Shown in pieces: positions 1-12,545 of a stretch of 64,000 nt of DNA. Origin of the DNA: Synaphobranchus kaupii (Eukaryota; Chordata; Actinopteri; Anguilliformes; Synaphobranchidae); NCBI GenBank assembly GCA_029718625.1, contig CM056388.1, positions 882,928 to 946,927 on the forward strand. The letters are read 5' to 3'. How positions within the stretch are numbered: the stretch's first letter is position 1; each line of letters starts with the position of its first letter. Position numbers and translations under genes: made by a program. The notes under the pieces were generated by a model. That model was not told where the DNA came from and searched no databases. It saw only the letters and a list, made by a program, of their open reading frames with translations.

Positions 1-3000
1 ATTTATCAAAACTCCCAAGGCTCAAATATTGCTTAGGAGGCCATACAAATACCTGTAGGTGTGACCATCATGGAGGGAAATGCACCGCACGCCGAGACAA
101 AGTCCGCTTTTATCATTTTACGAGTGCCGTGGGTGACTTATTACCACGGAGGGATTACACTGTGGTCAGGCCCCGCCCCTCCAATACCAAACAGGTGTGC
201 GTCTGAAATCCGATTGGATGCAGGAACGCGGCACAGTGCACTGTTAACCTGATCCCACAATTTAACTCTGGCATAAAGGATCTCACTATGTGGTCATTTC
301 CATCATGTTTCAGCTGTGGCCACTGACCCTTTCACAATAACTGGGGAGATTAGCATCCTCTCTAGAAAAAAACGCTGTCTATAACGTCTCAGGCTTTTGC
401 ACTCAAGAAAAAAAATGACAAAAATAGCAGCTATGCCAAAACAAAGTAAGCCACTTTTAAGAGGAGACATTTATTTTCTGTGCCACTCAGAATGTGTTGA
501 GCCAACCAGAAATTTTTTGCAGACTTCGGTAAAAGATTTTTTGACAATGTTTATGGGAATTCTTGGAGCTTTTGAGGGAGATATAAGGTTCCTGAACTTC
601 AGGGACTCTCCAGATACAGAACTATTCTAAAAGGTTCCTGAACTTCAGGGACTCTCCAGATACAGAACTATTCTAAAAGGTTCCTGGACTTCATGGACTC
701 TCCAGATACAGAACTATTCTTGAAGGTGACAAGCTGCTGGAACAATAAAGAAGACAATCCTGCCATGTAAATAAAAATGAAGGAATACAGAAATAGATAC
801 ATCCATTTTAGAAAAGAGATCAATAAACTGACAAATATCAGAAATGGAAGACAAGTTTTTTCAGAATTTACATGACAATCTTTTTTAATATAGGGGAAAA
901 AGCACATTTATGACTATTTAAAATATGACTGTTTGAACAAATGTTTTAATCGCCCTTGTGTGTAAAAATATATATACATTTCAGAAAGTGATGATAGTGT
1001 ATCTCTATTCTGTGGACTGCTTGACAAAGAGTAAAGAACTTATTGGGCTGTTGCTATAATAGTAAAATAGAGTAAATTGTTGAAACAAAAAACAACGTTT
1101 TCTAAAAAATAAAACCAACAGCACAATTTCAATGGTCGCTTGACCACACTGATATATATTTGCATATATTACAAATTACTCATTGGTAATGTTTAATGAC
1201 TCATTAATAATGTTACAAATATTACATTTCTGATCAGTATTTGCTAGGTGGTCCATTGTGCTGTTAATATGCAGTTTGTGTTCATCTATCGCGTTATTGC
1301 AATATTTATGTGTATATAGCTACAGTTCCATTTCTTTTTGCAAGCAGTAGCAATGTAAACAGCCCCACAGGACATTAACTGGTCATTCCTTATTGAGAAC
1401 AAGAGGTTCTTACTCTCCGCTTTTAAGGTCATCTTGACCAATTTTGCATCAGGTTATTTATGGTAAATTCACAGTCAGGAAATTGAAACGTCTGAACATC
1501 AAAGGTTCGTGCGTGAAAAATTCGTTGTCTGAATGGGCTCCGTGTGATTGATTAGTCAGTATTTGATTACCCTAAAATGAACATTACCCTTTGCATTGTG
1601 AGATGGAATATCATCCCACCGGTTAAATGGCATGAATAAATCTTTTTTAAGGGACCCCTTGTAAATTGCACGACTGTCATCAGAACGCCGATCAAACGCT
1701 CGCGCATGCATTCTTACATACACATCGCCTTTGCATGACAAGAAAGGACAATGAAAAAAATAGATTTTCACGCAAGCAATAATGGGTAGCGGTTCCTTTC
1801 TGCGTCGGGTTTCTATTGACTCCGTGGGATATCGGTGGTTATATAAAGAAATGAGTAATTGCTGTCATTAATCACTTGTTTGAATTTGTTTGGCTCGGTC
1901 AACGGGGCTTATATATACTGTGTGAACGCGAGCCATCAGCCAATGAGCTTGGGCGCATGTTTGCCTTTGAGTGCAGGCGCGTGGCTCACACCTGCACCGA
2001 AAAGCCAATGGGAGGTGGGGGTGCACTCAGTAAAAAGGGTATGGACTATGTACACTTATCGGGAAACCAATAAAGACTACCTCCAGGTTCACAATAATGG
2101 CGGGACGATAATGAGTAACCTTTGTGAAGGAAGAGAGTTAATAGGCTACTGTCATTTTGGCAACGTGGTAGAATTGGATCGTGACAAATTTGCACCCCTG
2201 ATTTACGAAAAAGCCAAACAAATTATGCGATATTTCATATCCTAATTTACAATGTCGCCGTGTAAACAAGACAACCATGATCATTAGGGTTGCATTTGCA
2301 ACCATCAGACTGAACTGGAACTTCAAGAAATAAAACTTCATGTTGGCCTTGAAGCTCTCCGAGCGTTCAGCCTCTTTCAGCAAAATAATTTATTCTGTTC
2401 TAATCCTTTATAGGGCACTGGTCGTAAAGTAATCCCCCTCTCGTATAAATGGGTCATCAATCGCTGAATGTCTCTCTTAAATAGAAATTGCAAGGCCAGT
2501 GCCGTGCGTATTTTTCTGCCCGGTCATCATTAATGTGAGGTCCTGGCTTTTGAGAATGGGTCTATTCTACTTGCAAATCTGAAGCTGCAGGTGAAATGCA
2601 GTTCGTTTTTTTTCTTCCTTCTTCTTTTTATGCTTCGTTTGGCAACGATGTTTATTTACAATAAAAGGGAGGGAATAATACGTATAATGAGGCGCAAAGA
2701 CGCTTACAATAGCCTTCACAATGGGGTGTTGTGGTCCCCATTTCGAGGCTATTTGATTGGGGTGTGTGCGCGAGCTGAAAAACGCAGTTGGGATGCAAGT
2801 TAGTCCACAATGCGGGTTGTGTTTTAAAATTGATCATAATCGAGCAATTGGAATTTTGACCCGTTCCATTCTTCGAAACCGCGCACATCACAGTAACCGA
2901 GTCTTTGAAGAAAGCATCACCCCTGTCCTTTAAAGTATTGGGTAAAGATAAAAACTAAACAAATGTGTCCTGCCAAACTTAATATTAATCTCGTTGTTCA

Positions 3001-3540
3001 CAATGGCAACAAAGTGCGAGCATGGCACTCTTTTAATGGAAGATGTGTAGGTAGGCTAAGGTACGCAGCTGCTGCGTTTGAATTATCAGGCGTCTGTTAA
3101 AATGTCGCTAAATTCACCATATACTCCAGAAAGGGCTTCGGGTATCCTTGGAGAATATTTTCTGTAGACAAACGTCGATGTCAAGTGTTTTTTTCAGGTT
3201 ACGGCCCTCTCTCTTATGCACTCATTATATCTTATCCTTATCGTTATTTACACTACACTGCACTGAGAGCGGTTGGACAGGTAGGCTAACTGACTAAATG
3301 TGCCACACCGCACAAAACTCATACAAAGTACTCATGCAGAATGAGTTCGCACAGGTCGCAGAGGCCCGCGCTGTAAGAAGGGCATTCTCGCGCAGTACTC
3401 GTGTCTGTAAACCTCATTGGCCAATAATGATTCAGCTCACCATACGGAAAGAGGATGTGAAATTACAATATATGCGCTCAGAATATTTTATCACATTTTA
3501 CAACCTTTGTCAAATGCATATTCAGATACAGGACAAAATG
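1..3540. other. Gene-free flank downstream of ascl1b
   Basis: I see no gene here. Open frames are short and resemble no family I know. The only promoter-like texture is a TATAAA at 1842-1847 followed by three CCAAT boxes at 1940, 2005 and 2067, spaced 65 and 62 bp. The TATA lies upstream rather than downstream of the CCAAT boxes and no exon follows, so I do not call a promoter. This flank of a developmental regulator could hold enhancers, but sequence alone cannot show that. Confidence 0.5.
585..720. repeat. 46-bp tandem repeat, about 3 copies
   Basis: A unit beginning AAGGTTCCTGAACTTCAGGG and ending in GAACTATTCT is repeated three times head to tail with a few substitutions in the third copy. 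It is a short minisatellite with no evident function. Confidence 0.85.
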
Positions 3541-3559
3541 TAGTATAAATAGAGTGATC

Positions 3560-3565
3560 TTTATT
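3560..3565 (-). terminator. ascl1b: Candidate polyadenylation signal of ascl1b
   Basis: The minus strand reads AATAAA here, about 1.07 kb beyond the ascl1b stop codon. A second AATAAA lies nearer the gene at 3918-3923. Either could end the transcript. No transcript evidence is available, so this rests on the hexamers and on the absence of another gene in between. Confidence 0.4.
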
Positions 3566-4437
3566 TATAAAGCCTATTTTACATAAAATATGATAAATCT
3601 GTTAAAAAATTGCATATGTACATTTTAGTATGAAAAACATGGAACAGAAGTGCATCCTTTAAAAAAATCTTCCATACACATAAAACACTTCAATCATTCT
3701 TGGGAACAAATAGTTTGCCATGATACCAATTCAGGACAAATCGACTATACAAAACACAATAAATCCAGCGATCTGAACATCAGGTTTTAGAATTAGCCTA
3801 TCTATAAAGAACGGTTCTCGCAGGCATTATCCCTGTACCTCAACACACACAACTCGCGCTGGCAAAAGGTGGCAGTGACAGTTCTTCCAGAGTAGCCTAA
3901 ATATCGCTCGCTTTGCGTTTATTTGTTCGTGTGTACAAAAAAAACTTCATATAACTCAATGCGATGTTTGATACAAAAGATTTAAATATACATCAATTGA
4001 AATATGAAATAAAATGGAGTATCACGTTCCTATCATTCCCCAGCCTGCCCGACGTAGGACCTGGAGAAGCAGTAGTGCGATACTGCTCTCAGTCTCGCGC
4101 TTCACTGCACACCTTCACCTGGCAAACTGGGATCGATTACAACACTCTCCTGGCACCACGTCACTGTGGAGTTACTGACTAGTCCACACGGTTCCAAATA
4201 TAATTAATTGCACTTAGTTTAACAATTATAACATTCCCTCCACAGTTTTTGGTGGCATCTCTTTGTCTCGCGACGCTTTGTCCGGCGGGACCGGACGAAC
4301 TGGTTGCCCCCCTCCCACCCCCACCCCCAAGTTATTCAAAGAGGCGCAGGGGACCCCCGTAATCCTCTTCTCCCGTAGCGTGGCAACGGCGACCAGAAGT
4401 ACCCCGGCTGATTTCCTCTCCAGCTTCAACTTTGCAC

Positions 4438-4630
4438 CTGCGACACTTTTAAAGAAAAGGACAATTAGTACAAAAGGCAAGGGATTCCGAAGACTGTCGA
4501 ATAAATCTAATTATATCAGACTCAAATGACAGCTCAAATAATTTATCAGTTTATCTATACTGACAGCTGGGCCGTGGGTTGGCGAACACAACACGTGGAC
4601 GAGATTTGTACGCCAATAACGGTAATTTAC
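4438..4630 (-). other. ascl1b: Probable 3'-UTR intron of ascl1b
   Basis: On the minus strand the stop codon TGA is followed by G and then GTAAAT, a good splice donor. About 190 bp further on, a pyrimidine-containing stretch ends in GTCGCAG before GTGCAAAG, a good acceptor, with the second exon starting at 4437. Vertebrate ASCL1 genes have an intron in the 3' untranslated region, which fits. The acceptor choice is inference. Confidence 0.55.
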
Positions 4631-4631
4631 C

Positions 4632-5234
4632 TCAGTATCTGTCGAACCAGGTGGTGAAATCCAACAGCTCCTGTTCCTCTGAACTCAGGTGCTCGTAGCT
4701 CCCTTCGTCCGAGGAGTAGCTGGAGCGAGGCGATTCTGGATCCGCCGAGTAGGTGTTAGAAATAGTTGGTGACGGCACCCCGCACTGAAACGCGGCTGAC
4801 ACTGCATCGTGTTCGTCCAGGAGCTGCTGCAGCGCGCGGATATACTCTACGGCCGACCGCAGTGTCTCCACCTTGCTCATCTTCTTGTTCGCCGCCCCGT
4901 TGGGCACGTGCTGGCGCAGCGTCTGGAAACCCATGTTGACCTGCTTGACCCGGTTCCTCTCTCGCTCGTTGCGTCTGGCCACCGCCACCGGCTGTTGCTG
5001 CGGGATAGTGTAGCCCAGCCCGTTGAAACTGAGCCTCCTCTTGCATCGGAGGAGTTCCGGAGAGCTCGAGCGCTGTCTTTTCAGCACTTTGTTTTTGCTC
5101 TGGTGACTCGACGAGTTGGAGATGCCGCACTCATGGGCAGAGGCTTGCAGTGTGATGGTCGCGCGCCCCTCCGAAAGTCCGAAAGAATATGCACCTTGAC
5201 TTATTTGCGTTGTTGTGATCGTTGTGCTTTCCAT
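4632..5234 (-). CDS. ascl1b: Achaete-scute family bHLH transcription factor 1b
   Basis: This single-exon coding region encodes 200 residues of a proneural bHLH activator, which in vertebrates binds CANNTG E-boxes with E-proteins and drives neural progenitor commitment. The N-terminal 50 residues are divergent and rich in Ser and Thr. The ASCL1 signature [17 protein letters not shown] lies near residues 52-68. The basic region has RRNERERNR at about 87-95, and the helix-loop-helix, with [20 protein letters not shown] in its loop and second helix, runs to about 139. The acidic tail ends in [16 protein letters not shown] chose the ATG at 5234-5232 because the family N-terminus begins there; the frame stays open upstream only through non-ATG codons. 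Residues such as [21 protein letters not shown] and [13 protein letters not shown] fit teleost ascl1b better than ascl1a. The stop comes directly after FDRY. Family identity is near certain; the b-paralog call is strong. Confidence 0.94.
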   Translation of the reverse strand: MESTTITTTQISQGAYSFGLSEGRATITLQASAHECGISNSSSHQSKNKVLKRQRSSSPELLRCKRRLSFNGLGYTIPQQQPVAVARRNERERNRVKQVNMGFQTLRQHVPNGAANKKMSKVETLRSAVEYIRALQQLLDEHDAVSAAFQCGVPSPTISNTYSADPESPRSSYSSDEGSYEHLSSEEQELLDFTTWFDRY

Positions 5235-5454
5235 TTTGCAGAAAAATAAATGTTGACTTTTGAAGAATGGATGCGCAAACGCACCCTCACACACGAAAAA
5301 AACAAACAAACTAAAGAGCTGGCAATTGACTGCTCTCGTGTGCTTCCCGTGGGGCGTGTGGCTGGAGCGCACAGTGGACTTGGATCCAAACCCTAATAGC
5401 ACCTACTCCACTAGCTGATCTGATGCAAACTTTGGCAGCACTCCTCTTTTTCAA

Positions 5455-5656
5455 CACGCGCCCAACACCCCACCCCTTAAGAGTTGCACGCTTCCCTGGA
5501 AGGCCCCGCCCCGCTGTGTGATTCTTCTGCTCACCGGCTTCGCGAGCCAGGCGCGTGGCTCAGGGAGCTCAATAAACAATCTAGCGCTTTCACAGCACCA
5601 GGAGCACGCGCTGTGCTCATTTACATTCCAATATACCTAGCTTGAAAGCCTATTGG
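5455..5656 (-). promoter_or_regulatory. ascl1b upstream region with class-C (Hes-type) sites
   Basis: Within 220-420 bp upstream of the ascl1b ATG there are three CACGCG class-C sequences: 5455-5460 and 5605-5610 on the plus strand, and 5552-5557 on the minus strand. There is also a GC box (CCCCGCCCCG near 5505) and a CCAAT box in gene orientation (ATTGG on the plus strand, 5652-5656). HES1 is known to repress human ASCL1 through a class-C site, so direct Hes repression is a reasonable inference. I did not find a convincing TATA box. Confidence 0.45.
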
Positions 5657-5699
5657 CTGATTCAAACGGTCTGCAACCGGGTGAAAAAAAAGAGTGAAA

Positions 5700-8640
5700 G
5701 AAAGAAAGAAAAATAGGGGGAGAAAAGTGAATGGTTTGGTTCTCTGAAATGTCTTTTGAATTGAACAATGTACCCCTGGCAAGACTTCAAATTATCAGTG
5801 TCTGTCCAATCCCCCACAGCCTCCTCTCAGCCTTTTAAATATAAAATACCAAAGACGTTCTCCCGAGTATCCCGGTTACTGCCAGGCAAAAAGAAATAAC
5901 TGGCAAGCGTGTCGCTCTGTAGAATGACTGCTCCTTATAGAGCTTGCTTTAATTTAAAGGTAAATATCCTATTAGTGGCATTTGTCACAAACCGCGGTGG
6001 GCTATCGTATCTCCCTTATTCAAGCAGACACAGGTGCACGCGGTGTAGGCTACGCGCGCATTCACGGCCAAGAGCAAAACAATGTACGGCCACATCCAAA
6101 ATATTCTCACCGTTCATGTCCAGGAAGCAACTTTTTGCAATAGAATTGTCTAACGAGTATCGTTGCTCTATATTAGGACATACAATTAGGAACGTTTTAA
6201 TGATGATTTATATTGCCATTTTTCGAAACAACTGGATACAATAATGATCATTGGTCGAGATATAGATGGATTTGAGGGTTTATCTTTGCGACGTTACAGA
6301 TGGTATTTCCTGTTTTGCACCCACAAGCCTGCATGCGGGCGACCTATAGATGCTTAATTAAATAATAGCCTATGAAGTGTGATTTGCTGAATACATGACG
6401 GACCGGTGAGGAGACAGACATGAAGATGCGTACATTTTTTAATATTGTGGTAGGTCATATAACCTAGGGTCAAGGCTCGATAAGTTTACTGCAGTTATTG
6501 TATTGTGCCCTAAATTCATTGTGATAACCGACAATCTCAATCCACACATCTTTATACCTTTGGCTAGTATAACAAAACTGTAAGTGGTAACTTTACCATG
6601 AGTTTATAATGCATGATAGAATACCCACTCGACTGCCGTCTCCGTTCACATACTGGCACAAAGTGTTTTAGAAAATAACGGATGGTTTGGAGGCTGTCCT
6701 AAGACCATTCTTCTTATATATTAAAATTTTCAAAGTTTAAAAAAACATTTAAGGTCTTTATCTGATTACAACTCATTTATTTTGGTAACAGCTGGAGGTG
6801 CTATAGGCTACTCTGTGGTGCAAATTTCATACAGGGAGTTGAATTTGAATTACACTTGCAGTTTATGATGTAAAGTATAACTAGGCAAGAAATTAATTGC
6901 ACGTCACAGTCACCGGAAGTAGAATATGTGACTGAAATGGACACGTAACCCCGTGAGTAATTGATTATTTCAGAGCATTTAGACGCTGCTTCCAGAGCGA
7001 CTTGAAAGGGTGCATGCATACAGTTCTAGGCAAATAGCGAAGAAGATGCCAAATCATTAGCGTCATAACCGATAACAGTAGTCACACAAACCTACAACCT
7101 GACGCGAGCCATTGCCTGTAAGAGTGAGATGAGACGAAACGCAGCAAAAAGGTCCGAGGGTAACGATATAGTGTTCAGTGTAGCCTAGGTATAGGTAGCC
7201 TAGTAAAGCTCATACGAAATGCTCCTTGTTCGGGGTCTGTTGAGTCAAGATGCCGTGTAAACAGGTGTGTTAGTCCGCGGCACAATTGAGTCACTCGGCT
7301 CACTGTAGCTCCAGGGGAGCCCGTCCCACCACTGCAGGAAAGAGGCTTTATATGTTATAATCCCATGTACCATATGATTGTTATTCCGCTGTGTTTACGT
7401 GGTAGTCTGTGTGTAATTACTCAACATAATGTGCTCTTCTAACATTTACTTCCACAGCAGGCTGTCTGCCGTGTTCAACTAGTTAGTTTCACCATAATGG
7501 AAACTAAATATTAAATCTATATGTGAACGTGTAGACTATTATTATTTTAGCAGGTGAAACCATGAAGCAGTGGGATAGCCTACACCAACTTTTGAAAACA
7601 GTAGGCTAACTAATGAAATAACAAATTATATCCCAAACTGGCAACACTTTCGGGTAGCCTTCCTGTATTTAAGGGAGGGTCGTGGAAAATGGACTAACAG
7701 CGACGTCTAGCGGTCATTCTTGGAGATGCCGCACTCCTGATTCTGCTGGACCGTGTTTAGGGAGATGTTGGTTGTTGGTTTCTGCAGTGCATTTGTACGC
7801 CAATAACGGTCATTATCTGTCCCCTGGATAAAGTGAAAATATTGGTGGTATTTTAGTAAAGAAACAGAGTGGTCATTAATCATTAAGTCTGTTTTCGTTG
7901 GAAAAGCTAGCCAGCTAACTTCGCTAGCTTACGAAATACGAATTGGCCTTGTTCTGTAGTCGCCTGTTGAAATACCTAACAGAAATGAGCTAATTTGCAT
8001 GGCCTGCGATATAATGTTGATGAGTTCCATTGTATCCTTAGTGCTGGCCGTACAAACTGGTTATCTGTTATCAGTGGTTACCCGGCAGCACGAACATCTT
8101 GGGAATTCTCCCGAAGCTAGAATACAGCTTCAAGAGAAGTTGCGAATTGTTATTTGTCTGGTGGGTGATTCTTTAGATTTTCCATTCGAACGTATTTGGT
8201 TGTATTTCTTGATCAAACGCTGTGTGTTCTTGGTGATTTTAAACTTCAACCGGTAGGTGGCAGTCGTACTCCACGTAAGGTAACCTTAACGCAACGATGT
8301 TCAGCCCTATAATGACTGCATTTAATTGTAATAATTGTATTTCGTGTAATTTCTTGGAGGGAAATGACAGGAAAAACGAGGCACAGACAGTAGAGGGCAA
8401 AATAGCTCTTAACTAATGAAACTAAAAGGCATACCTTTTTGACAGCTGTGGCATGTCCTACAGTCTCATTCCTATTGTGTTTCACTGACCAATCAAATCC
8501 AACCACGTTGTGACGCTTCACCAGAGGGTGATGTAATAGTATTTCCCAGCTGAATAAGGAGAGACTGAGAGGTGCTGTGGACTGAAATGTTTGGATTTCC
8601 CCACAAAAAACCCTAAAGGCTGCTGGGATCTTTTCTGCCA
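5700..8640. other. Intergenic DNA without recognised genes
   Basis: Apart from the short ascl1b-like fragments at 7720-7820, I see no coding region, RNA gene or repeat array here. The sequence is AT-rich with scattered short open frames lacking family signatures. It is the distal upstream flank of ascl1b, where regulatory elements could sit unseen. Confidence 0.5.
7720..7820. repeat. Shuffled duplicate fragments of ascl1b
   Basis: Two blocks match the ascl1b gene exactly. TTGGAGATGCCGCACTC at 7720-7736 equals 5116-5132 in the coding exon. ATTTGTACGCCAATAACGGT at 7791-7810 equals 4604-4623 in the probable 3'-UTR intron, followed in both places by TATCTGTC after a small gap. The blocks keep the same orientation but are in the opposite order and only about 55 bp apart. 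This is non-coding debris, best explained by a local rearranged duplication. Confidence 0.6.
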
Positions 8641-8659
8641 GTGAGAAACTGGCCCGCCT

Positions 8660-8660
<1 letters not shown>

Positions 8661-8726
<66 letters not shown>

Positions 8727-8742
8727 CGTGCGTGTGTGTGTA

Positions 8743-8832
<90 letters not shown>

Positions 8833-8838
8833 CGTACG

Positions 8839-8883
<45 letters not shown>

Positions 8884-8887
8884 ACGT

Positions 8888-8931
<44 letters not shown>

Positions 8932-8939
8932 ACGTACGT

Positions 8940-8980
<41 letters not shown>

Positions 8981-9014
8981 CGTACGTACATGTGTGTGTG
9001 TGTGTGTGTATCTG
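8661..9014. repeat. Compound (TG)n microsatellite
   Basis: About 350 bp of TG dinucleotides are interrupted by GCGTACGTACGT blocks and a few TATCTG interruptions. All overlapping long open frames here (Cys-Val or Thr-His repeats) are artefacts of the repeat. Confidence 0.97.
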
Positions 9015-10688
9015 TATGTGATAATAATAATTACTCTTAATTTAAATAATAACTAATAATTAAGTGCACAGCACACCCAACCAAATGCACATTTCATGAC
9101 AGAACTACATTCAATCAAGATGCTTCGGCAACTTGAAAGGATAAGTAATGTAGTCGTAACTCATATGAGGATCGTTTATGACCATTTTCACTTTTTATCA
9201 TGACAAATTGTGTATCTGTACAGAGTCTGTGTGTGTACTCTGCACCTTCTTTAATGATGTGCATGTGAGGGTTCCAGTACTGTGATCTCATGCTGTTTTC
9301 CCCTGACGGCTATGGTCTATGGTCATATGGGGGAAGTGAAAGCGGGCTAAAGTGCAGTATTACCCTCTCTACTTAAACCTCGGCATGGGGCTGTGCTTAA
9401 AAAGACAGTGTCTGGGACAGCACGCTTCCTCATTCACACACTTTATTTACGTTTGATAAGTGCACATGTTTCAGATGCACACCTTTCACATTGTGCTTGT
9501 GTTTGATGATAATTCTATGATACCTGGTTGTGTTGTTTGTCCATTTTAATTTCACTGTGCTTTCTTTGCCTTGCTGGAAACTATGGACCCCTTCAGACAA
9601 GCTTACAAACTCATGGATGTTTCTGTTAAAAACAGTACTAGCAGTCATTTTCAGGTCTTTGGACATTACTTTCGGAAAAATAAGTGGAAGTTTTGCTCTG
9701 GCATTTTCAGATCCTATTGCCAGAATATTAGCTGATGGAAAATATGCATAATTAGGAACAGGCACAATTTGATATTTATTTTTTTCCAGACTCACAGTCA
9801 CTTGAGGTAGTTATTTTTGACATCCTCTTTTAGCAGTATGAATGAAGACCAGCTCATTGAGGAAGTCTTTGCTCTCTATAGCTGTGGTAGTGTGCGAATC
9901 AGTCTGATTCATAGGCAGTGGCACCTGTTGCTTTCCATTTCTGAAAAGCCCTCCCTCCCTTCCTCATCGTGTCAGATGCCTTCCTCCAGACAGACAAGGC
10001 AGAGGCACTGTTCCCTTTTTAACCCTTTTAGGTTTCTTGGAAAGTTTTTTTTTCTCTTCAAAATTCTAAATCAGTGTTCTAGAACTCCATCGCTTCCAAT
10101 TTCCAGCAGTGATTGTTACATCAGCATTAGAATGTTCAATTAAGAACATTCTAATCACACACCTTACAGCTTAACATCCTGGGAGTCTCTTATAGCAGCT
10201 GGATCAGGTTCGTTACCCGTGAGTCTTTAAAGTAGTCTGCAGTTCCAGTGCTCTCTTAGAGGAGTATATTTAAAAAGCCATTATTAACCTGGCAAATACT
10301 GGAAAAGGCTAAAAGGTTAGTTCACTTTCTGGGTTTTTTTTTTTGTTGTTGATATTTGAGTTTTAATTCATGTTTTTCGATCGGCCCAGACAGCTAATAG
10401 TATTTTAACATTGGAAGAATGTCCTACAGTGCATGCAATCTCAGACTCATGCACTGAAATTAAGAAGTACCAGCATAAAATAAAACTGCTATTTATGTTT
10501 GTAATTGTGAATAAAGCTATAAACTGAATCTGTTCATATATGCAGCCTCAGGACACATGGCATCCATCACTGTGCCAGCTGTTTAGGACTTACTTGAAGA
10601 CCACAAACCCCAGAATGCCTCAGTCTATTCCCACCACTATGAAGCCGGAAGGTCATCAGAAAGTTCTCTAAATATCTAAAATATCCTT
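9015..10688. other. Intergenic DNA, nothing recognised
   Basis: No gene, RNA or long repeat is visible. A small palindrome (GAATGTTCAATTAAGAACATTC around 10130-10152) is the only local structure noted. Confidence 0.5.
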
Positions 10689-11256
10689 CATCATACACAC
10701 AAACTTCCTGGGCCAATCACAAACATACACTAAACATCATACACACAAACTTCCTGGGCCAATCACAAACATACACTAAACATCATACACACAAACTTCC
10801 TGGGCCAATCACAAACATACACTAAACATCATACACACAAACTGCCTGGGCCAATCTCAAACATACACTAAACATCATACACACAAACTGCCTGGGCCAA
10901 TCTCAAATATACACTAAACATCATACACACAAACTGCCTGGGCCAATCTCAAACATACACTAAACATCATACGCACAAACTGCCTGGGCCAATCTCAGAC
11001 ACTAAACATCGTTCACACAAACTGCCTGGGCCAATCTCGAACATACACTAAACATCACAAGAAGTTGTGTAAGTCGCTCTGGATAAGAGCGTCTGCTAAA
11101 TGCCTATAATGTAATGTAATCATACACACAAACTGCCTTGGCCAATCTCAAACATACACTAAACATCATACACACAAACTGCCTTGGACAATCTCAAACA
11201 TACACTAAACATCATACACACAAACTGCCTTGGCCAATCTCAAACATACACTAAAA
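10689..11256. repeat. 46-bp minisatellite interrupted by a SINE tail
   Basis: A unit starting CATCATACACACAAAC and containing TGGGCCAAT is repeated about eleven times. At 11057-11120 the array is interrupted by GTGTAAGTCGCTCTGGATAA and GCGTCTGCTAAATG, the conserved 3' tail of a common teleost SINE type. The array resumes afterwards, so the SINE fragment arrived by insertion or recombination within the array. Confidence 0.9.
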
Positions 11257-11491
11257 CCCCAGAAAGTGAACTATCCCTTTAAAGTCAAGAACCGTAAAGT
11301 CATGTTTTTAGAGACAATCAGAGAAAGGTGACGTAGCGGCCAGACCTGGTGCACTTTAACCTTTAACCTCTTTGAGAAAGCAGTGATATTCCTGCACAAT
11401 TCCTACTGGCAATTTTAAGATAGACTTTTTTTTTTCCCACTGAAAAAATTCCCTCATACAATGATACATTTTTAAGTTAATAACATGTTTT

Positions 11492-11662
11492 CCTGATTTA
11501 CTAAGACTTTTAGCATGTGCAAAACCTTTTAGTACACGCAAAACCAATAACATGACCATTGATTGGTCATGATATTTGTTTTGCAACAGTCATTGGTTGT
11601 GTTCTTATAGTTTTGCGTGTGCTAAAAGGTTTTTCACATGCTAAAGGTTTTAGTAAATCAGG
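11492..11662. mobile_element. Short inverted-repeat element (MITE-like)
   Basis: The left end CCTGATTTACTAAGACTTTT is mirrored by AAAGGTTTTAGTAAATCAGG at the right end, and inner blocks (GCACACGCAAAAC type) also pair. The roughly 170-bp unit has no coding capacity and is a foldback or MITE-like repeat. I could not define a clean target duplication. Confidence 0.7.
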
Positions 11663-12063
11663 CCCTGAGTTTTTTCAAATTTTTACCAGCACCTAAAGAG
11701 TTCATATTTCAAATACAAAGTTGGACCCAGGTCTGGTCTATATACCCACCTCAGAAACGGTAATTCAAGTTCAACTAAGCATGTAAAATATGTTTCACCA
11801 CTGAACCAGATACACATGGTAAAACCACAGTCCGCCGACCAAGCCCACGTCACAGCACCTGGCCTGTTTTCCAAGTGAACAGAAACCACAGAAACCAGGG
11901 TTACTGCCAGACCATAATCTGCCTCAGTGAGAGCCACTAGCGCTCTGGTTACAGTTCTGGTTTATTCACCGTAAGCGCTCAGTGACTCACTGCTCCTGTC
12001 TCGTAGCTGGCTGCTGCATATCGCTGGTTGAGACAACTTTTTGAGATCCTGAGATGGAAAGCA

Positions 12064-12545
12064 TATTATTATTATTATTATTATTAGTAGTAGTAGGATT
12101 ATGATTATTATTATTATCATAGTAATTAGTAGCAGTAGTAGTAGCAGTAGTAGTAGTAGCAGTAATAGTAGCAGCAGTAGCAGCAGTAGTAGTAGTAGCA
12201 ATAGCAGTAGTAGTAGTAGTAGTAGTAATAGTAGTACTAGCAGTAGTAGTAGTTTAGCAGTAGTAGTAGCAGTAGTGGTAGCAGTAGTAGTATAGTAGCA
12301 GTAGTAGTAGTAGCAGTAATAGTAGTTTAGCAGCAGTAGTAGCAGTAGCAGTAGTAGTAGCAGTAATAGTAGCAGCAGTAGTAGCAGCAGTAGTAGTAGC
12401 AGCAGTAGTAGCAGTAGTAGTAGCAGTAGTAGTAGTAGTAGCAGTAGTAGTAGTAGTAGTAGCAGTAGTAGTTTACTTGTAGTAGTAGTAGTAGTAGCAG
12501 TATTATTATTATTATTATTATTACTAGTAGTAGTAGTAGTATTAC
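12064..12545. repeat. (TAG/CAG/TAT)n trinucleotide block
   Basis: Nearly 480 bp of TAG, CAG and ATT triplets in irregular order. The poly-Ser and poly-Leu open frames across it are repeat artefacts. Confidence 0.97.

Noticed and set aside
61..252. Short open frame at the left window edge
   Set aside because: Sixty-three codons with no motif, no splice context and no conserved pattern; compatible with chance.
1859..2245. 128-codon open frame downstream of ascl1b
   Set aside because: It starts at a non-ATG codon, resembles no family and has no exon structure.
8518..9056. Long open frames of Cys-Val or Thr-His repeats
   Set aside because: They are translations of the (TG)n microsatellite.
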